Source: HGM04593 sp045657945 (GTDB lineage Bacteria; Bacteroidota; Bacteroidia; Bacteroidales; Bacteroidaceae). From it: a stretch of DNA of 56,865 nucleotides. Location: assembly GCA_045657945.1 (NCBI GenBank), contig JAZOUB010000048.1, forward strand, positions 1 to 56,865. Reading direction: 5' to 3'. The notes beneath the pieces were generated by a model. That model searched no databases and was not told where the DNA came from. It saw nothing but the letters and a program-made list of their open reading frames with translations. Each line of letters starts with the position of its first letter. Position 1 is the stretch's first letter. Below, piece after piece: positions 19,801 to 27,403 of this stretch. The translations under genes were made by a program, and so were the position numbers.

Positions 19801-20707
19801 CGTTGTTAACGCCCACGACCTGCATATACCAGGTCTCTGCGCCATTACTTGCAGGGGTGAGCAGTTCATCGATGTTGAGGTTACGGTAATAAGCAGCCCA
19901 TGGCTCAATCAACAGCTTCATTTTGTCCATGCTGCTACTTGAGAGTTGGTAGCCGAAGTAGCCGTACTTTACACCGCCCTCCTCTTGTGTTTCAAGCAGG
20001 TCGTCTGTATTCGATGCCACGATTTTGTCGGCATATTGGCTCCAGTTGGCATCAGTGATGAACATCTTGTACACCTGAGCGTCCACCACAATGCGGAAAT
20101 CGGGGTGACAACCGTCGAACACGTTGCTGCCGATGTAGATATCGGTGGGCAGGAGCATGTCGTAGTGGTTGGTTCCGTCGGTGACGAGGTAGTACATGTT
20201 GAGTTCTGTCAGGTTCTTACAGTTCTGGAAGGCTCCGTCGTGTATTACCATTTTGGGCGATGTGCTGGCATTTGCACTGCCCGATGCGCAGTCCTCAAAC
20301 ACTATCTTCTTGATGTGCTCATTGCCACGCAGTGCTGTACCATCTATTGAAATGGTCTTGTAGTCGTAGCTACTGCCAATATCGTTATAGATGCGCATCT
20401 CGCCATTCAAGTCATCGATCTCCTCATTATCCACTCCAACGATCTGCATATACCAGGTCTCATCGCCGTTGGATGCGGGGGTGAGCAAGCCATCGATATC
20501 AAGATTCTTGATTTCATCGGCCCATGGCTGGATTATCGTTTTCATCTTGGCCATGTCGTCGCTTGAAAGTTCATCACCAAAATAGCCATACTGCACACCG
20601 GCCTCGGTATAAGCCACCGTCGGCGAGCCGTCTGTCTGAGCCTTTACAGGCAAAGCCGACATCAACAACGATGCGACTGCAAACAAGAAAGATAATTTTC
20701 GTTTCAT
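13805..20707 (-). CDS. Giant secreted BspA-like leucine-rich-repeat protein
   Basis: 2300 residues. Signal peptide MKRKLSFLFAVASLLMSALPVKAQ. Many LRR_5/BspA-type repeats of the form I-x-x-x-A-F-x-x-C-x-x-L follow, for example SIGKYAFYNCALLDDIVIPDSVTEI, interspersed with repeated strand-rich blocks (TVTEPGTLGEALG..., YLDLYDA). Residues about 36-230 and 243-437 are a tandem duplication. Residues about 480-590 form an Ala/Val/Thr-rich helical insert unlike the rest. The C terminus (YDLQGRRV ... GGIYIVNNKKVIF) is a short tail shared with other secreted proteins of this window. BspA proteins are surface adhesins binding host or bacterial partners; the ligand here is unknown. It is divergent from the regulator at 20973. 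Confidence 0.88.
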   Translation of the reverse strand: MKRKLSFLFAVASLLMSALPVKAQTDGSPTVAYTEAGVQYGYFGDELSSDDMAKMKTIIQPWADEIKNLDIDGLLTPASNGDETWYMQIVGVDNEEIDDLNGEMRIYNDIGSSYDYKTISIDGTALRGNEHIKKIVFEDCASGSANASTSPKMVIHDGAFQNCKNLTELNMYYLVTDGTNHYDMLLPTDIYIGSNVFDGCHPDFRIVVDAQVYKMFITDANWSQYADKIVASNTDDLLETQEEGGVKYGYFGYQLSSSSMDKMKLLIEPWAAYYRNLNIDELLTPASNGAETWYMQVVGVNNEELDKKDGEMRLYNDIGTTYNYKTIAIDSTALRGNEHIKKVVFEDCASASENANTRLKMVIHDGAFKDCKNLREFNMYNLITDGTNHYDMLYPGDIYVGRNVFDGCHPDFRIVVAPQLYNIFTTDANWSQYADRIVASDYMPTKYDPITVDGVTYDYAANSLNTLPTSELTRLQSSWWNAAIIGVEVAIAVATWGTAHAVTTSAQATAQAAVKSAQATLNSAVQNVVTEAGAIANTINELWRPGTIYLNLELSTSTVALSTSLNNFSIASAALTAKEAALAAAMSNYTYYMMAAGISAGSAAGIKGLNYVANTVGKKTRREPTWAMQGQWLLTECKHTIYHMYVKDVANKETVTVYNDIGSAYNYKTVAIGRDAFRGKDKIKTIRFQDLYDDTSEMYASMTVTIPDSAFMGCTGLETVDLIMRSIDTNPDRDVALGPENFILCGEDIFAGCDTTKLKIRIGAEKYEEFAENPVWGKYKNCFEVVDVPEVVDFTEYGAQYSYSFENNALKKQGYTGGHTIEHLHVIGQDVDGLKNQKGEVGLFNDIGVYNNYKLDYVKEKAFYGSQELKGISMFDLKGAGGFGDAYTDLEVVLQDSAFANCPNLEHINMLYFRTDGTNSVEPMSPSRVMLGDGVFAGSDKFKVKMVTTAVDEFKADTAWAKYEERFLPSFILTKDKVLMAALKECGMEYESPITGGAFDVYDVMKVSDLAVLDDKFKSKKFEAFPDFKAFELINLTAVADSIFKNCDNMQGIELPSTIKSIGKYAFYNCALLDDIVIPDSVTEIKDRAFSGCASLRNITFLSKTPATLGADVFADLPADYVLYVPETSIQVYKAAWPQYASHIQSVTEKHIGIWKVTLTEPGTLAEALGITITGTDPLTISGNYSKYDSLKIVGPINGTDVGVIRFMGGRDVNNADVTLAGNLKYLDLYDAHIKAGGADYNQDGSNDRITEDDCIDTYMFWELDMLETLILPKSVTKIKDYAFNNCDNLKRVVIGDNTKSIGEEVTHDSPKLQEVIMLCNEVPATDGDAWAEEKTIKVFYVPNVIREHLSGSRVYYTRGDSISSPFVDDAVMHAMAGKRIYTISDIAGLTDFENVVNGNTVITKFNELMFAVGVTRLGDNSLSGCSKLEEVALPCNVDTITAGAFRGCTSLNRINVACDTIPALAPDAFEDLPGEFVIYVQPGKEEDYRKAWPQYANHIQGFKQQTDEVKVVTVTEPGTLGEALGFTVNMDSPNNVGRIGGDLISIKALKVNGPINGKDIAVLRMLGGRDEEDGDEVALARMTYLDLYDATICTDPNNICFNRDGKNDYVENDNEVPEHMFWKLDKLQTVILPKNVTKIDDNAFYDNIGIETIVVGDATTYIGNDAFGECKNLKNIIFLGNEKAELDGDAFTDPITDQPYKVEKMYIPLGLYRNYVADAEYTTHTKEFCTNFDDDDLFRAYGSRLVITTDQLQSVTNVDGWFDYHTGIKDLTSLELTSVDTLKAATLASLGELQKIILPATLAVVENGAFAANTKLQWADFAQCTNEGVLTQDNIGNLGFNEHALIYAPESLTLSGLTNVVYGSEGNLRCDMFVISDKAAYEVPREFTASKISYDRVFRKGETSTLYLPFDMEMPEGAKVYLLTDNVIDTMLVSQVLDMEANTPYVIMAEEDVTFSTAEENVVHVTPARLKEPVETSGFAMQGTLAPISAKDAKAQRIYVMNDDTSWSLVEEAADGEQVLSPYSVYMQAVKPNTPSTVMMRESFYNIVDGTCNEFNNPQTRIGRIIYTRTLNSAWNALYVPFQIELTEEFLANYDVAYINDIHSYDRNDDGDIDDWDIEIVKIKKLAKLKANHPYVIRPKNDEAVNLNINQIYSTLHSTAPDNRIDIACSSVYKQYAVKGVYSNTVSADLDNGNYVYAINKQGQWQKMGLGTYLAPFRIYLTVKNSDGSPVEVDEFASQIRMRVVGEEDENGTTFIYEVDEELKGENGKVKVIYDLQGRRVLEPKKGGIYIVNNKKVIF

Positions 20708-20788
20708 TTTTATAAAATTTCAATAATTCCTAAATCGTTTTTTACAATGCCGGCCTGTATATATTGCTCGCGCATAGTTTTACAAGTA

Positions 20789-20796
20789 CAAAGTTA
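20789..20796 (-). promoter_or_regulatory. -7 element upstream of the BspA-like gene
   Basis: The minus strand reads TAACTTTG within GTAACTTTGT, a match to TAnnTTTG, about 80 bp before the start codon. No convincing -33 box was found. The same 10-bp string recurs upstream of the metallopeptidase gene at 26671-26678. Confidence 0.45.
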
Positions 20797-20904
20797 CTTC
20801 CATATTCCCGAAGCGTAAAATAAGAGAATCCTACATTTAAGTCTATACAATGGGGTAAATAAATGAAAAAGCAGCTAATGTAAACCGAAATGTAAACAGC
20901 TGTA

Positions 20905-20937
20905 TTTAGAGCACCACACTTATTTTATATAATTTTG
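20905..20937 (+). promoter_or_regulatory. Promoter of the TPR/HTH regulator gene
   Basis: TTTA (20905-20908), 21 bp, then TAATTTTG (20930-20937), matching TAnnTTTG. The predicted start is about 28 bp before ATG 20973. It faces away from the BspA promoter within the same 265-bp intergenic region. Confidence 0.5.
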
Positions 20938-20972
20938 TAACCGTTGAGAAACAAGAAAATTCAAATAAAGTA

Positions 20973-22904
20973 ATGAAGACAAGTCTACATTTCATAAGTA
21001 AAAAAATAGCATTTCTGTTAACATTCCTATTTATATGCTGCAGCGGCTTTGCCAATGATACTCTTTTTAAACAAGCAAGGACATTGCAGCATGAAGGCAA
21101 GCACGACGAAGCCATTGCAACCTTCAAAGATTACTTGTTGCAACCGATGGATGAGAACCTGTTCGACGAGCAACAACAGCTCATCTACACCGATGCTTTG
21201 ATGCAATTGATGAATACATACCAGAGCAAAGGAGAACCGGAAGCTTGTGTATTGACCCTACAGAAACTGTTCGATGCGTCACCTATCCTGCAAAAACAAT
21301 GCCTCAGAGACTACTACTCGGTTATGGGGTATGCCCTATCGCGCACAGAGAAAATGGAAGAAGCCGAGAAGATGATGCTGAAAGTCTTCACCACTCCACT
21401 CCATAATCCCACCCCCGAGCGTTATTTCCGTGATTATGCCTATGCTGCAGCTGTGTTTTACAGCAACCCCGATTACCGGGACGAGGTTATAGGCTGGTGC
21501 CGGGAAGCACTGCAACAAGCTAAATTGTGCAAGAACACATCGGGCGCGCAATGGGTGACGGCAATGCTTGGCTCCATTTACAAACGGAGCGGACAACTGA
21601 ACAAGGCTTTGGACTTGTTCCTGCAAAGCAAGGAAGAAGCACAATGGAGAAACGATGAATTAGGCGTTCTGAATAGTCTTCACATGATTATCGACCTGTT
21701 CCTCTATTGGGATGTACCCGAATATGCGAACTTGTACGCAACGGAAGCCATAAGGTTTGAAAAAGAGATGACAGCTAAGAATCCTACGGTATCAGCGCAG
21801 GCTTATATAAATAAAGGTAGAGCACTGCTACTACTTGGAGAAAGCGATTCAGTTACTCTTTACACCGAAAAGGCTAGAGAACTATGCAATGCCCTACCCT
21901 ACAATAGCGGCATGGTGGACGTAGACCTTTTGCATGGTACATACTTGACCAACAAGGGCGGCGATTCCATGCATTTGGGCATACAGGAACTGCAACATGT
22001 GACACGACAGGGAACAGCCACAAACCGCGCTAAGGCCTACCACCAACTCGCACAGACCTATTTGCTGAACAATCAGAATCACATAGCAGAGATAATGCTC
22101 GACAGCATGTACTCGCTGCTGAACCATAACGATTCGCACATATACATAAAACTCGATTATAAACCGATATTGAATCACTATCTGAGAAACAAAAATCTGC
22201 AGAGAGTGGAGCAATACGCCGCAATGATGCTCCAGGAGCAAGAGGCACTGCAGGAAAAGAGACTTAACTTTAATCTTGTAGAAGCAATCACCGATTTGCA
22301 GACCGAACAGCAGAGAAAGGAATTGGAAATTATCAGTCTCGAAAAAACCAATCAGCGTCTTTGGTTCCTTATATGTGCTATTTTGTCAGTTGTCATTATT
22401 TTTGCGGCAGTCTCACTCCTTTTCTATCAAAAGAAACAGCATAAGACACAGATGAGGAAGGCCGGCGACAAGCTTGCTTCGCTGGTTCAGAAACTCAACC
22501 AGACAAATGCCGAAAAAGAGATTATATCACAGGAGTTCGAGGAGATTATGAACGACAAGGAGAACCGCCAGGAGATTGAGACATTGACACCATCCATTCT
22601 GCAGAAAAACGGCGAATCAAGGTTCCGTCAGCGCTTTGAGCTGCTATACCCGCTGTTCCTCCCCAGGCTCCGCGAAAAAGTCCCAACCATTACCCGCCGC
22701 GAGGAATTGCTTTCAATGCTCATTGTACTGAGACAGGACAACAAGGAGATTGCTGAATTGTTGGCAATTGCACCACGAAGCGTACTGATGCTCCGCCACC
22801 GCTTCCGCCAAAAGATAGGACTTGACGCCGAGAACTCATTGGAAAACTTTATCGATGAGATATTGGAACCACAGAACAGTTCAGACAAAGCAAACGAAGA
22901 GTAA
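20973..22904 (+). CDS. Membrane-anchored TPR protein with C-terminal helix-turn-helix
   Basis: 643 residues. The N-terminal signal peptide or anchor (about 9-27, IAFLLTFLFICCSGFA) is followed by periplasmic TPR-like helical repeats (about 30-430). A transmembrane helix (LWFLICAILSVVIIFAAVSLLF, about 461-484) leads to a cytoplasmic coiled coil. A C-terminal LuxR-like helix-turn-helix (about 573-636, with LRQDNKEIAELLAIAPRSVLMLRHRFRQKIGL) completes it. This layout suggests a one-component sensor that binds DNA from the membrane. Such TPR-TM-HTH regulators are widespread in Bacteroidetes. It is divergent from the BspA gene, its most likely but unproven target. Confidence 0.82.
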   Translation: MKTSLHFISKKIAFLLTFLFICCSGFANDTLFKQARTLQHEGKHDEAIATFKDYLLQPMDENLFDEQQQLIYTDALMQLMNTYQSKGEPEACVLTLQKLFDASPILQKQCLRDYYSVMGYALSRTEKMEEAEKMMLKVFTTPLHNPTPERYFRDYAYAAAVFYSNPDYRDEVIGWCREALQQAKLCKNTSGAQWVTAMLGSIYKRSGQLNKALDLFLQSKEEAQWRNDELGVLNSLHMIIDLFLYWDVPEYANLYATEAIRFEKEMTAKNPTVSAQAYINKGRALLLLGESDSVTLYTEKARELCNALPYNSGMVDVDLLHGTYLTNKGGDSMHLGIQELQHVTRQGTATNRAKAYHQLAQTYLLNNQNHIAEIMLDSMYSLLNHNDSHIYIKLDYKPILNHYLRNKNLQRVEQYAAMMLQEQEALQEKRLNFNLVEAITDLQTEQQRKELEIISLEKTNQRLWFLICAILSVVIIFAAVSLLFYQKKQHKTQMRKAGDKLASLVQKLNQTNAEKEIISQEFEEIMNDKENRQEIETLTPSILQKNGESRFRQRFELLYPLFLPRLREKVPTITRREELLSMLIVLRQDNKEIAELLAIAPRSVLMLRHRFRQKIGLDAENSLENFIDEILEPQNSSDKANEE

Positions 22905-22950
22905 GAAGTTGCGTCAGAGTTTTCTGTGCAATTATGCAGCCATACGGGGT

Positions 22951-23151
22951 GTACCTTGTCACACTGAGCATAGCGAAGTATCTCTATACACTTAATGTAT
23001 TTTTGGCATCACATGTTTTAGATTTTTCACTACGTTCAAAATGACAAGATACACGAAATTGTCATGTCACAATCACATCTTGCCACAGCGAGCGTACCGT
23101 GTCATACTGAGCACAGCGAAGTATCTCGACACACTCAATGTATCTTGGCAA
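22951..23151. repeat. Dispersed Bacteroidetes-type intergenic repeat, two direct copies and one inverted segment
   Basis: GTACCTTGTCACACTGAGCA at 22951-22970, continuing TAGCGAAGTATCTC, and its diverged copy starting at 23093 (GTACCGTGTCATACTGAGCA, CAGCGAAGTATCTC) run in parallel for about 58 bp, each ending in AATGTAT-TTGGCA. Between them 23021-23046 (ttttcactacgttcaaaatg) resembles the inverted complement of the same motif. The family GTCA-(c/t)-ACTGAGC-GTAGCGAAGTATC is familiar from many Bacteroidetes intergenic regions. It lies between two convergent genes. No further gene is seen from 22905 to 23173. Confidence 0.7.
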
Positions 23152-23173
23152 CATTGCCTAAACTGCTACTATT

Positions 23174-26100
23174 CTATCTTACAAAGAACTTCTTGCCATC
23201 TACAATGTACAATCCCTTATATAATTCTTTCACTCTTCTACCCTGCAAATCGTAAACAGTTTTCACCTCTCCGTTTTCAGTTTTCACATTTTCAATGTCT
23301 GTTGTTCCTGGGAAGTACAAACCTAATGACTTACTGTAGGCTGCGCCTTGTTTGAGGTTGCCGGCAGGCAAGTATGCCTTGTGACCATTATTGAGGAATG
23401 CTTTCTGCAGCTCTTTTCCTTCCCCGACTGTCTGGTTCATCTCAGCCTTGCAAAGCTCGGCCTTGCCGTCGTTTGCGGAAAGTACAAAAGCCTCTTCTGT
23501 GACATATTCCGCAGCTACTGTTCCCATAAACAAGCTACTTATTTCAAGTGATGCTTTCTCTATAATCTCAAACTCATACACTCCGGGCTTCGCGTTAAGG
23601 ACAACACCAACACCGGCAGGGATCTCTTTTTCCTTGATTTCGGTTAGCCCAACCCAATCCTCATGCACATCATTCTCGGCAAGATAATATGCAGTGACGC
23701 CATCGGGAACTGCAACCGGTACTTGGGCATAGAATGTCGCATATCCGGTCTCGCCTACAGCCACGCCATAGGACGTTACCTGTGAATCATAGATTTTTGT
23801 TCCATTGTGAACGCTTGGATAGACACCAAGATAGACATCATTGTCGTTCACCGAGTTGATTGACAGATAGAGTTTCTGCATGCCGGCAAAGCGGAATCCC
23901 ATCTTTCCGCCATTATGCACATATTCAAATTCTGATGGTGTGCCGTTGAGCACAACTGTTCCCTGCTTGTTATGTTTGTTGGTATTGTCGGCCTCAGCGG
24001 AATAGACATACTTTCCGTTTGCAATGTTCCTGATAACAAATGTGAAGTTACCCTCTTTGAAGCGAGGATATATGCTCCACAACGCATTCAAATCAACCGG
24101 ATAGGTATTGTTGTTTGTCTGTACCTTTACATCATTGCCGACTGCACGCCACACCTTGGTATTCTCGCTAAAGAATGAAATGAGTATCTCATTTGGTGTC
24201 TCGCCCGCCTTTGACACAACAAAGGGGAACACGATTGTTGCCTCGTAGCTGTTGCCATTCCATGTCTCGTTGACAAGTTCATAGCCATAGACACCTGTAA
24301 ATACCGGCCTGTCAACACCTGCTGTGCCCGAATATGTACCACTATAGACATTGCCGGCTTCATCTGTAACTGTGTATGAAACATCCTTGCTGCTCTCGAC
24401 ATACTCCATAAAATTCCACATAGAAGGTAGAATTGCAGCACCCTTGTCATCCACGTTGTACCATGTCACCAAGTTGGTGTGGTCACCGGGGTTATGGGCA
24501 CACGACATTGACCTTGTTGAGAGGTCGGCAAGCTCAACAGCCGAGATATAATATCGGCCGTCGCTCTCCTTGTAGACATATACAACCGACTCCGTGCTAC
24601 TCATTGCCCAACGGCCGCTCTGGGCAGTTGTTCCTGTGAGGTATCGGTTTGTACTGCTGTTTTTGAAAGAATAACAGTTCGCACTCTTCTTTGAGACAAC
24701 CCACACACTGCCGGCTACATCTGTTCCAAGAGTTGTTGCCTGTGCATTGGTATTGCCATTGTCAATAATGTATTTCTGTGGATTAGTATAGTTCACATTA
24801 AGAATCTGATACACAGCGCCATCGGTCAACACATCGACCTGTGGTTCTTCTGGTTCCACAACAACATCCTTAAACCTTGCAACGTACTGCGCGTTAGCGG
24901 TAACAGTAACTGTATATTCAGTCGAGTTGCTCACTAACGCTCCACTATAGTACCAGCCATCGAATGTATATCCATCGTTTGCGGTAGCCGACAATGCCAC
25001 TTGTGTATTTCCCTCAACTGTAGCCGAAGCACCTTTGCCATTTACAGCAACAACACCACCGTTGGCAGGCTCGGCTGTAACAGCAACTGTGTATGTTACC
25101 ACAGGGTCCGGCGCAGAGCCACCACCTGTAACGGTGAAACCGCCGCCGTTTTCGGGAGAAAGTGTTGTTAGTGTATATGCAACACCACCTATCTCCTCTA
25201 CCTTGATTATACCGCCACGCATTGAGCGCACTGCTGTAACGAAATCGACATCAACAGAACCAACATTTACATTAGGCAACACAACTGCGCTGCTGCCGTC
25301 TGTCGCAGGCACCGACTCGGCAAGCACATAGTCGAACGATTTGCCATAGTTTGCAGACATTGTGATGCGCACACGGCTATCTTTTGTAAAATAGTTGCTG
25401 TTCACGCCCCATGTCACGGTTACCGTCTCCCCTGCCGAATAGTTGTTCTTATGCGGATCGAGTGAAGCTTTGAAAGCAGTTCCGCCCACAATCTGCACCG
25501 TTGCATCCCAAACAGAATAGTTGCTATAGAAAGGATTGGCTGTGAGATAATCATAACCGATAGCCTCTGGCATGTCATTGGCAAGGAAAGCGATGGGGTA
25601 AGAACCCGCCGACATTGACGGCACATCGGTACCTTCTGTCACAAAGTAGAACTCCTCGTCATAGATATCGGCCCTGTATTGAGGGCGGTAATCTATTACA
25701 GCCGCACTCTGCGGAGCCAAAGAGCGGAAATAAGGCACCATTCCGTCCTCGCCATTGACATCAGTGACATTTGCACTGCTGCAGCCGATTGCCGAGTATG
25801 TAACAGCGTGCTCATCGGTTGCCGACACCGGTATCGCAATGCAGGCACCCTGCGGAATCCTATAGGTATCCTTCATCACGTTGGTATCGAAGACCGGCGC
25901 GCTGTTGGTTACACTCTTGTATGTGTAAGCACCCGTAACGCCATGTTTCACGGACTCCTCGCGTATCAACAGTATTGATGGATAGGAGAAGAACTCGCCT
26001 TCATTGTCCATGAGACTACCCTCGCCCTGCGAAGTGTGGAAATCGGCACCGAACATATGTCCAAGCTCATGAGCCACAACCCATTTGTCGGTCTTTGCAT

Positions 26101-26569
26101 AGCCATTGCTCTTTGTCGAGGTATTATATGCGCCGTTACCGATAGAAAGACCGGTATTCTCGTCAAACTCACTCCTGTGATGTATCCACATACCCACATC
26201 ATAAGCATCAGAGCCCACAGCCTCGTCAGTGAGTTCTGTACCGAAACTCACATTGTATATATTATCATCAATCATATTGGGCTGCGACATCACAAGACGG
26301 CTGTCCTCAACAACATCAAAGCATATACCAAGTGGCACGAACATACGGTTGGCATAATCCTCACACTCACGCCAGAAACTCAGCACATTATCATAGTCGC
26401 TGCCCAGATCCTGCTGGTAAGCCGACACCGTAACAGGCAACGCCAAACGATAATAGCGCATGTTATTGTCACCGGGAATGGCATTCTGTGCAACGCCACG
26501 TGTCTGTGCTGTAGCCAAAGTAACCACGAACATCAAGAATGCAAGAACTACAAATCCTTTCCTTTTCAT
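23174..26569 (-). CDS. Secreted zinc metallopeptidase (M12/reprolysin-like) with accessory domains
   Basis: 1131 residues. Signal peptide MKRKGFVVLAFLMFVVTLATAQ. The zinc site is HELGHMFGADFH at residues 167-178, followed by a possible Met-turn (GSLMDNEG). The third His is one residue later than in the usual HExxHxxGxxH. An Ig-like region follows, then a divergent InlB B-repeat/Flg_new-type module (GGVVAVNGKGA ... GYTFDGWYYSG ... YTVTVTANAQYVARF), then a region with ricin-like or beta-trefoil-like repeats, then the C-terminal tail YDLQGRRVKELYKGLYIVDGKK. It is probably surface-located or extracellular and may degrade host or dietary protein. The catalytic assignment is fairly secure; the substrate is not known. 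Confidence 0.85.
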   Translation of the reverse strand: MKRKGFVVLAFLMFVVTLATAQTRGVAQNAIPGDNNMRYYRLALPVTVSAYQQDLGSDYDNVLSFWRECEDYANRMFVPLGICFDVVEDSRLVMSQPNMIDDNIYNVSFGTELTDEAVGSDAYDVGMWIHHRSEFDENTGLSIGNGAYNTSTKSNGYAKTDKWVVAHELGHMFGADFHTSQGEGSLMDNEGEFFSYPSILLIREESVKHGVTGAYTYKSVTNSAPVFDTNVMKDTYRIPQGACIAIPVSATDEHAVTYSAIGCSSANVTDVNGEDGMVPYFRSLAPQSAAVIDYRPQYRADIYDEEFYFVTEGTDVPSMSAGSYPIAFLANDMPEAIGYDYLTANPFYSNYSVWDATVQIVGGTAFKASLDPHKNNYSAGETVTVTWGVNSNYFTKDSRVRITMSANYGKSFDYVLAESVPATDGSSAVVLPNVNVGSVDVDFVTAVRSMRGGIIKVEEIGGVAYTLTTLSPENGGGFTVTGGGSAPDPVVTYTVAVTAEPANGGVVAVNGKGASATVEGNTQVALSATANDGYTFDGWYYSGALVSNSTEYTVTVTANAQYVARFKDVVVEPEEPQVDVLTDGAVYQILNVNYTNPQKYIIDNGNTNAQATTLGTDVAGSVWVVSKKSANCYSFKNSSTNRYLTGTTAQSGRWAMSSTESVVYVYKESDGRYYISAVELADLSTRSMSCAHNPGDHTNLVTWYNVDDKGAAILPSMWNFMEYVESSKDVSYTVTDEAGNVYSGTYSGTAGVDRPVFTGVYGYELVNETWNGNSYEATIVFPFVVSKAGETPNEILISFFSENTKVWRAVGNDVKVQTNNNTYPVDLNALWSIYPRFKEGNFTFVIRNIANGKYVYSAEADNTNKHNKQGTVVLNGTPSEFEYVHNGGKMGFRFAGMQKLYLSINSVNDNDVYLGVYPSVHNGTKIYDSQVTSYGVAVGETGYATFYAQVPVAVPDGVTAYYLAENDVHEDWVGLTEIKEKEIPAGVGVVLNAKPGVYEFEIIEKASLEISSLFMGTVAAEYVTEEAFVLSANDGKAELCKAEMNQTVGEGKELQKAFLNNGHKAYLPAGNLKQGAAYSKSLGLYFPGTTDIENVKTENGEVKTVYDLQGRRVKELYKGLYIVDGKKFFVR

Positions 26570-26670
26570 TTTATATAAATTTAATTATTGCAAAATAACA
26601 AAAAATAAAGCACAAAACAGCATATAACACATTATTTAACAACTGAGCAACACGTTTTTAGACAAAAGGA

Positions 26671-26678
26671 CAAAGTTA
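26671..26678 (-). promoter_or_regulatory. -7 element upstream of the metallopeptidase gene
   Basis: The minus strand reads TAACTTTG (TAnnTTTG) inside GTAACTTTGT, identical to the 10-bp string upstream of the BspA gene. It lies about 100 bp before the start codon. A -33 box is not evident. Confidence 0.4.
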
Positions 26679-26797
26679 CAAGCAAGAGAGTATGGCATAT
26701 ATAGATTATAAAAGACAGCATGTTTTATATTAACATAAATTCACAATGCCGCACTGTTTTTTCACACATGTTATAAATTTTCACACATAAAAAGAGC

Positions 26798-26806
26798 TAT
26801 ATTTGC
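26798..26806 (+). promoter_or_regulatory. -7 element upstream of the lipoprotein gene
   Basis: TATATTTGC is a full match to TAnnTTTGC, 28 bp before ATG 26835 (40 bp before the alternative ATG 26847). The -33 region is poor. Confidence 0.5.
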
Positions 26807-26834
26807 ATCGTCAAATCAACACTTAATAACGAAA

Positions 26835-27254
26835 ATGAAACACAAAATGAAAAAAATTACATCATTCATTATTGCAGCATGTTGTGCTGTAATGACATTC
26901 ACAAGCTGTGAAGTTGAAAAGAGTGCCAATAACCTTGTAGGAACATGGGAGCTCAAGTCAATAACCACTTATTATGAAAATGGAGAGAGCGAGACCACAA
27001 AGCCGGCAGAGGGTGAATGGCAGAAATATACTTTCACCGAAAGTACAGTTGCAATCACCTCAAACGAAGCATCTACAGCCATACCTCTCCCCTATTTCGT
27101 GGAAGACGATGATATCGTCATCGGAGCATACGGTGTTGGTGCCAAGTTGGAGATTGAGAAGCTGACAAACAGCACACTCAAGATAAGAACAAACAACCCC
27201 ATTGAAACCGAAAATGGAGTTGACTACACAATCAGCACATACAAGAAAATCTAA
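26835..27254 (+). CDS. Small lipocalin-like lipoprotein
   Basis: 139 residues from ATG 26835; Met5 (26847, MKKITSF) is an equally good start. The lipoprotein signal peptide ends in FTSC, with the acylated Cys at about residue 26. The mature part (LVGTWELKSITTYYENGE ... WQKYTFTEST) has the strand pattern of the lipocalin-like domains common in Bacteroidetes lipoproteins. It probably sits in the outer membrane; the ligand is unknown. It is a single gene with its own -7 box and terminator. Confidence 0.75.
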   Translation: MKHKMKKITSFIIAACCAVMTFTSCEVEKSANNLVGTWELKSITTYYENGESETTKPAEGEWQKYTFTESTVAITSNEASTAIPLPYFVEDDDIVIGAYGVGAKLEIEKLTNSTLKIRTNNPIETENGVDYTISTYKKI

Positions 27255-27270
27255 AACCTTATTCCATAAC

Positions 27271-27314
27271 ATAACTGAAGCATCCACGCCCCAAGGTGTG
27301 GATGCTTCAGTTAT
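27271..27314. terminator. Bidirectional terminator between convergent genes
   Basis: ATAACTGAAGCATCCAC (27271-27287) pairs exactly with GTGGATGCTTCAGTTAT (27298-27314) around a 10-nt loop. The outer bases are A/T-rich in both directions. It closes the lipoprotein gene and the nucleotidyltransferase gene. Confidence 0.85.
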
Positions 27315-27403
27315 ATATCACATGTGTGGAGCCTTCCAATTGTTTGCTGCATCACCCAAGAATTGTAGTCCCGCAATCATATTATATACAGGAACGGAAA
27401 CAA

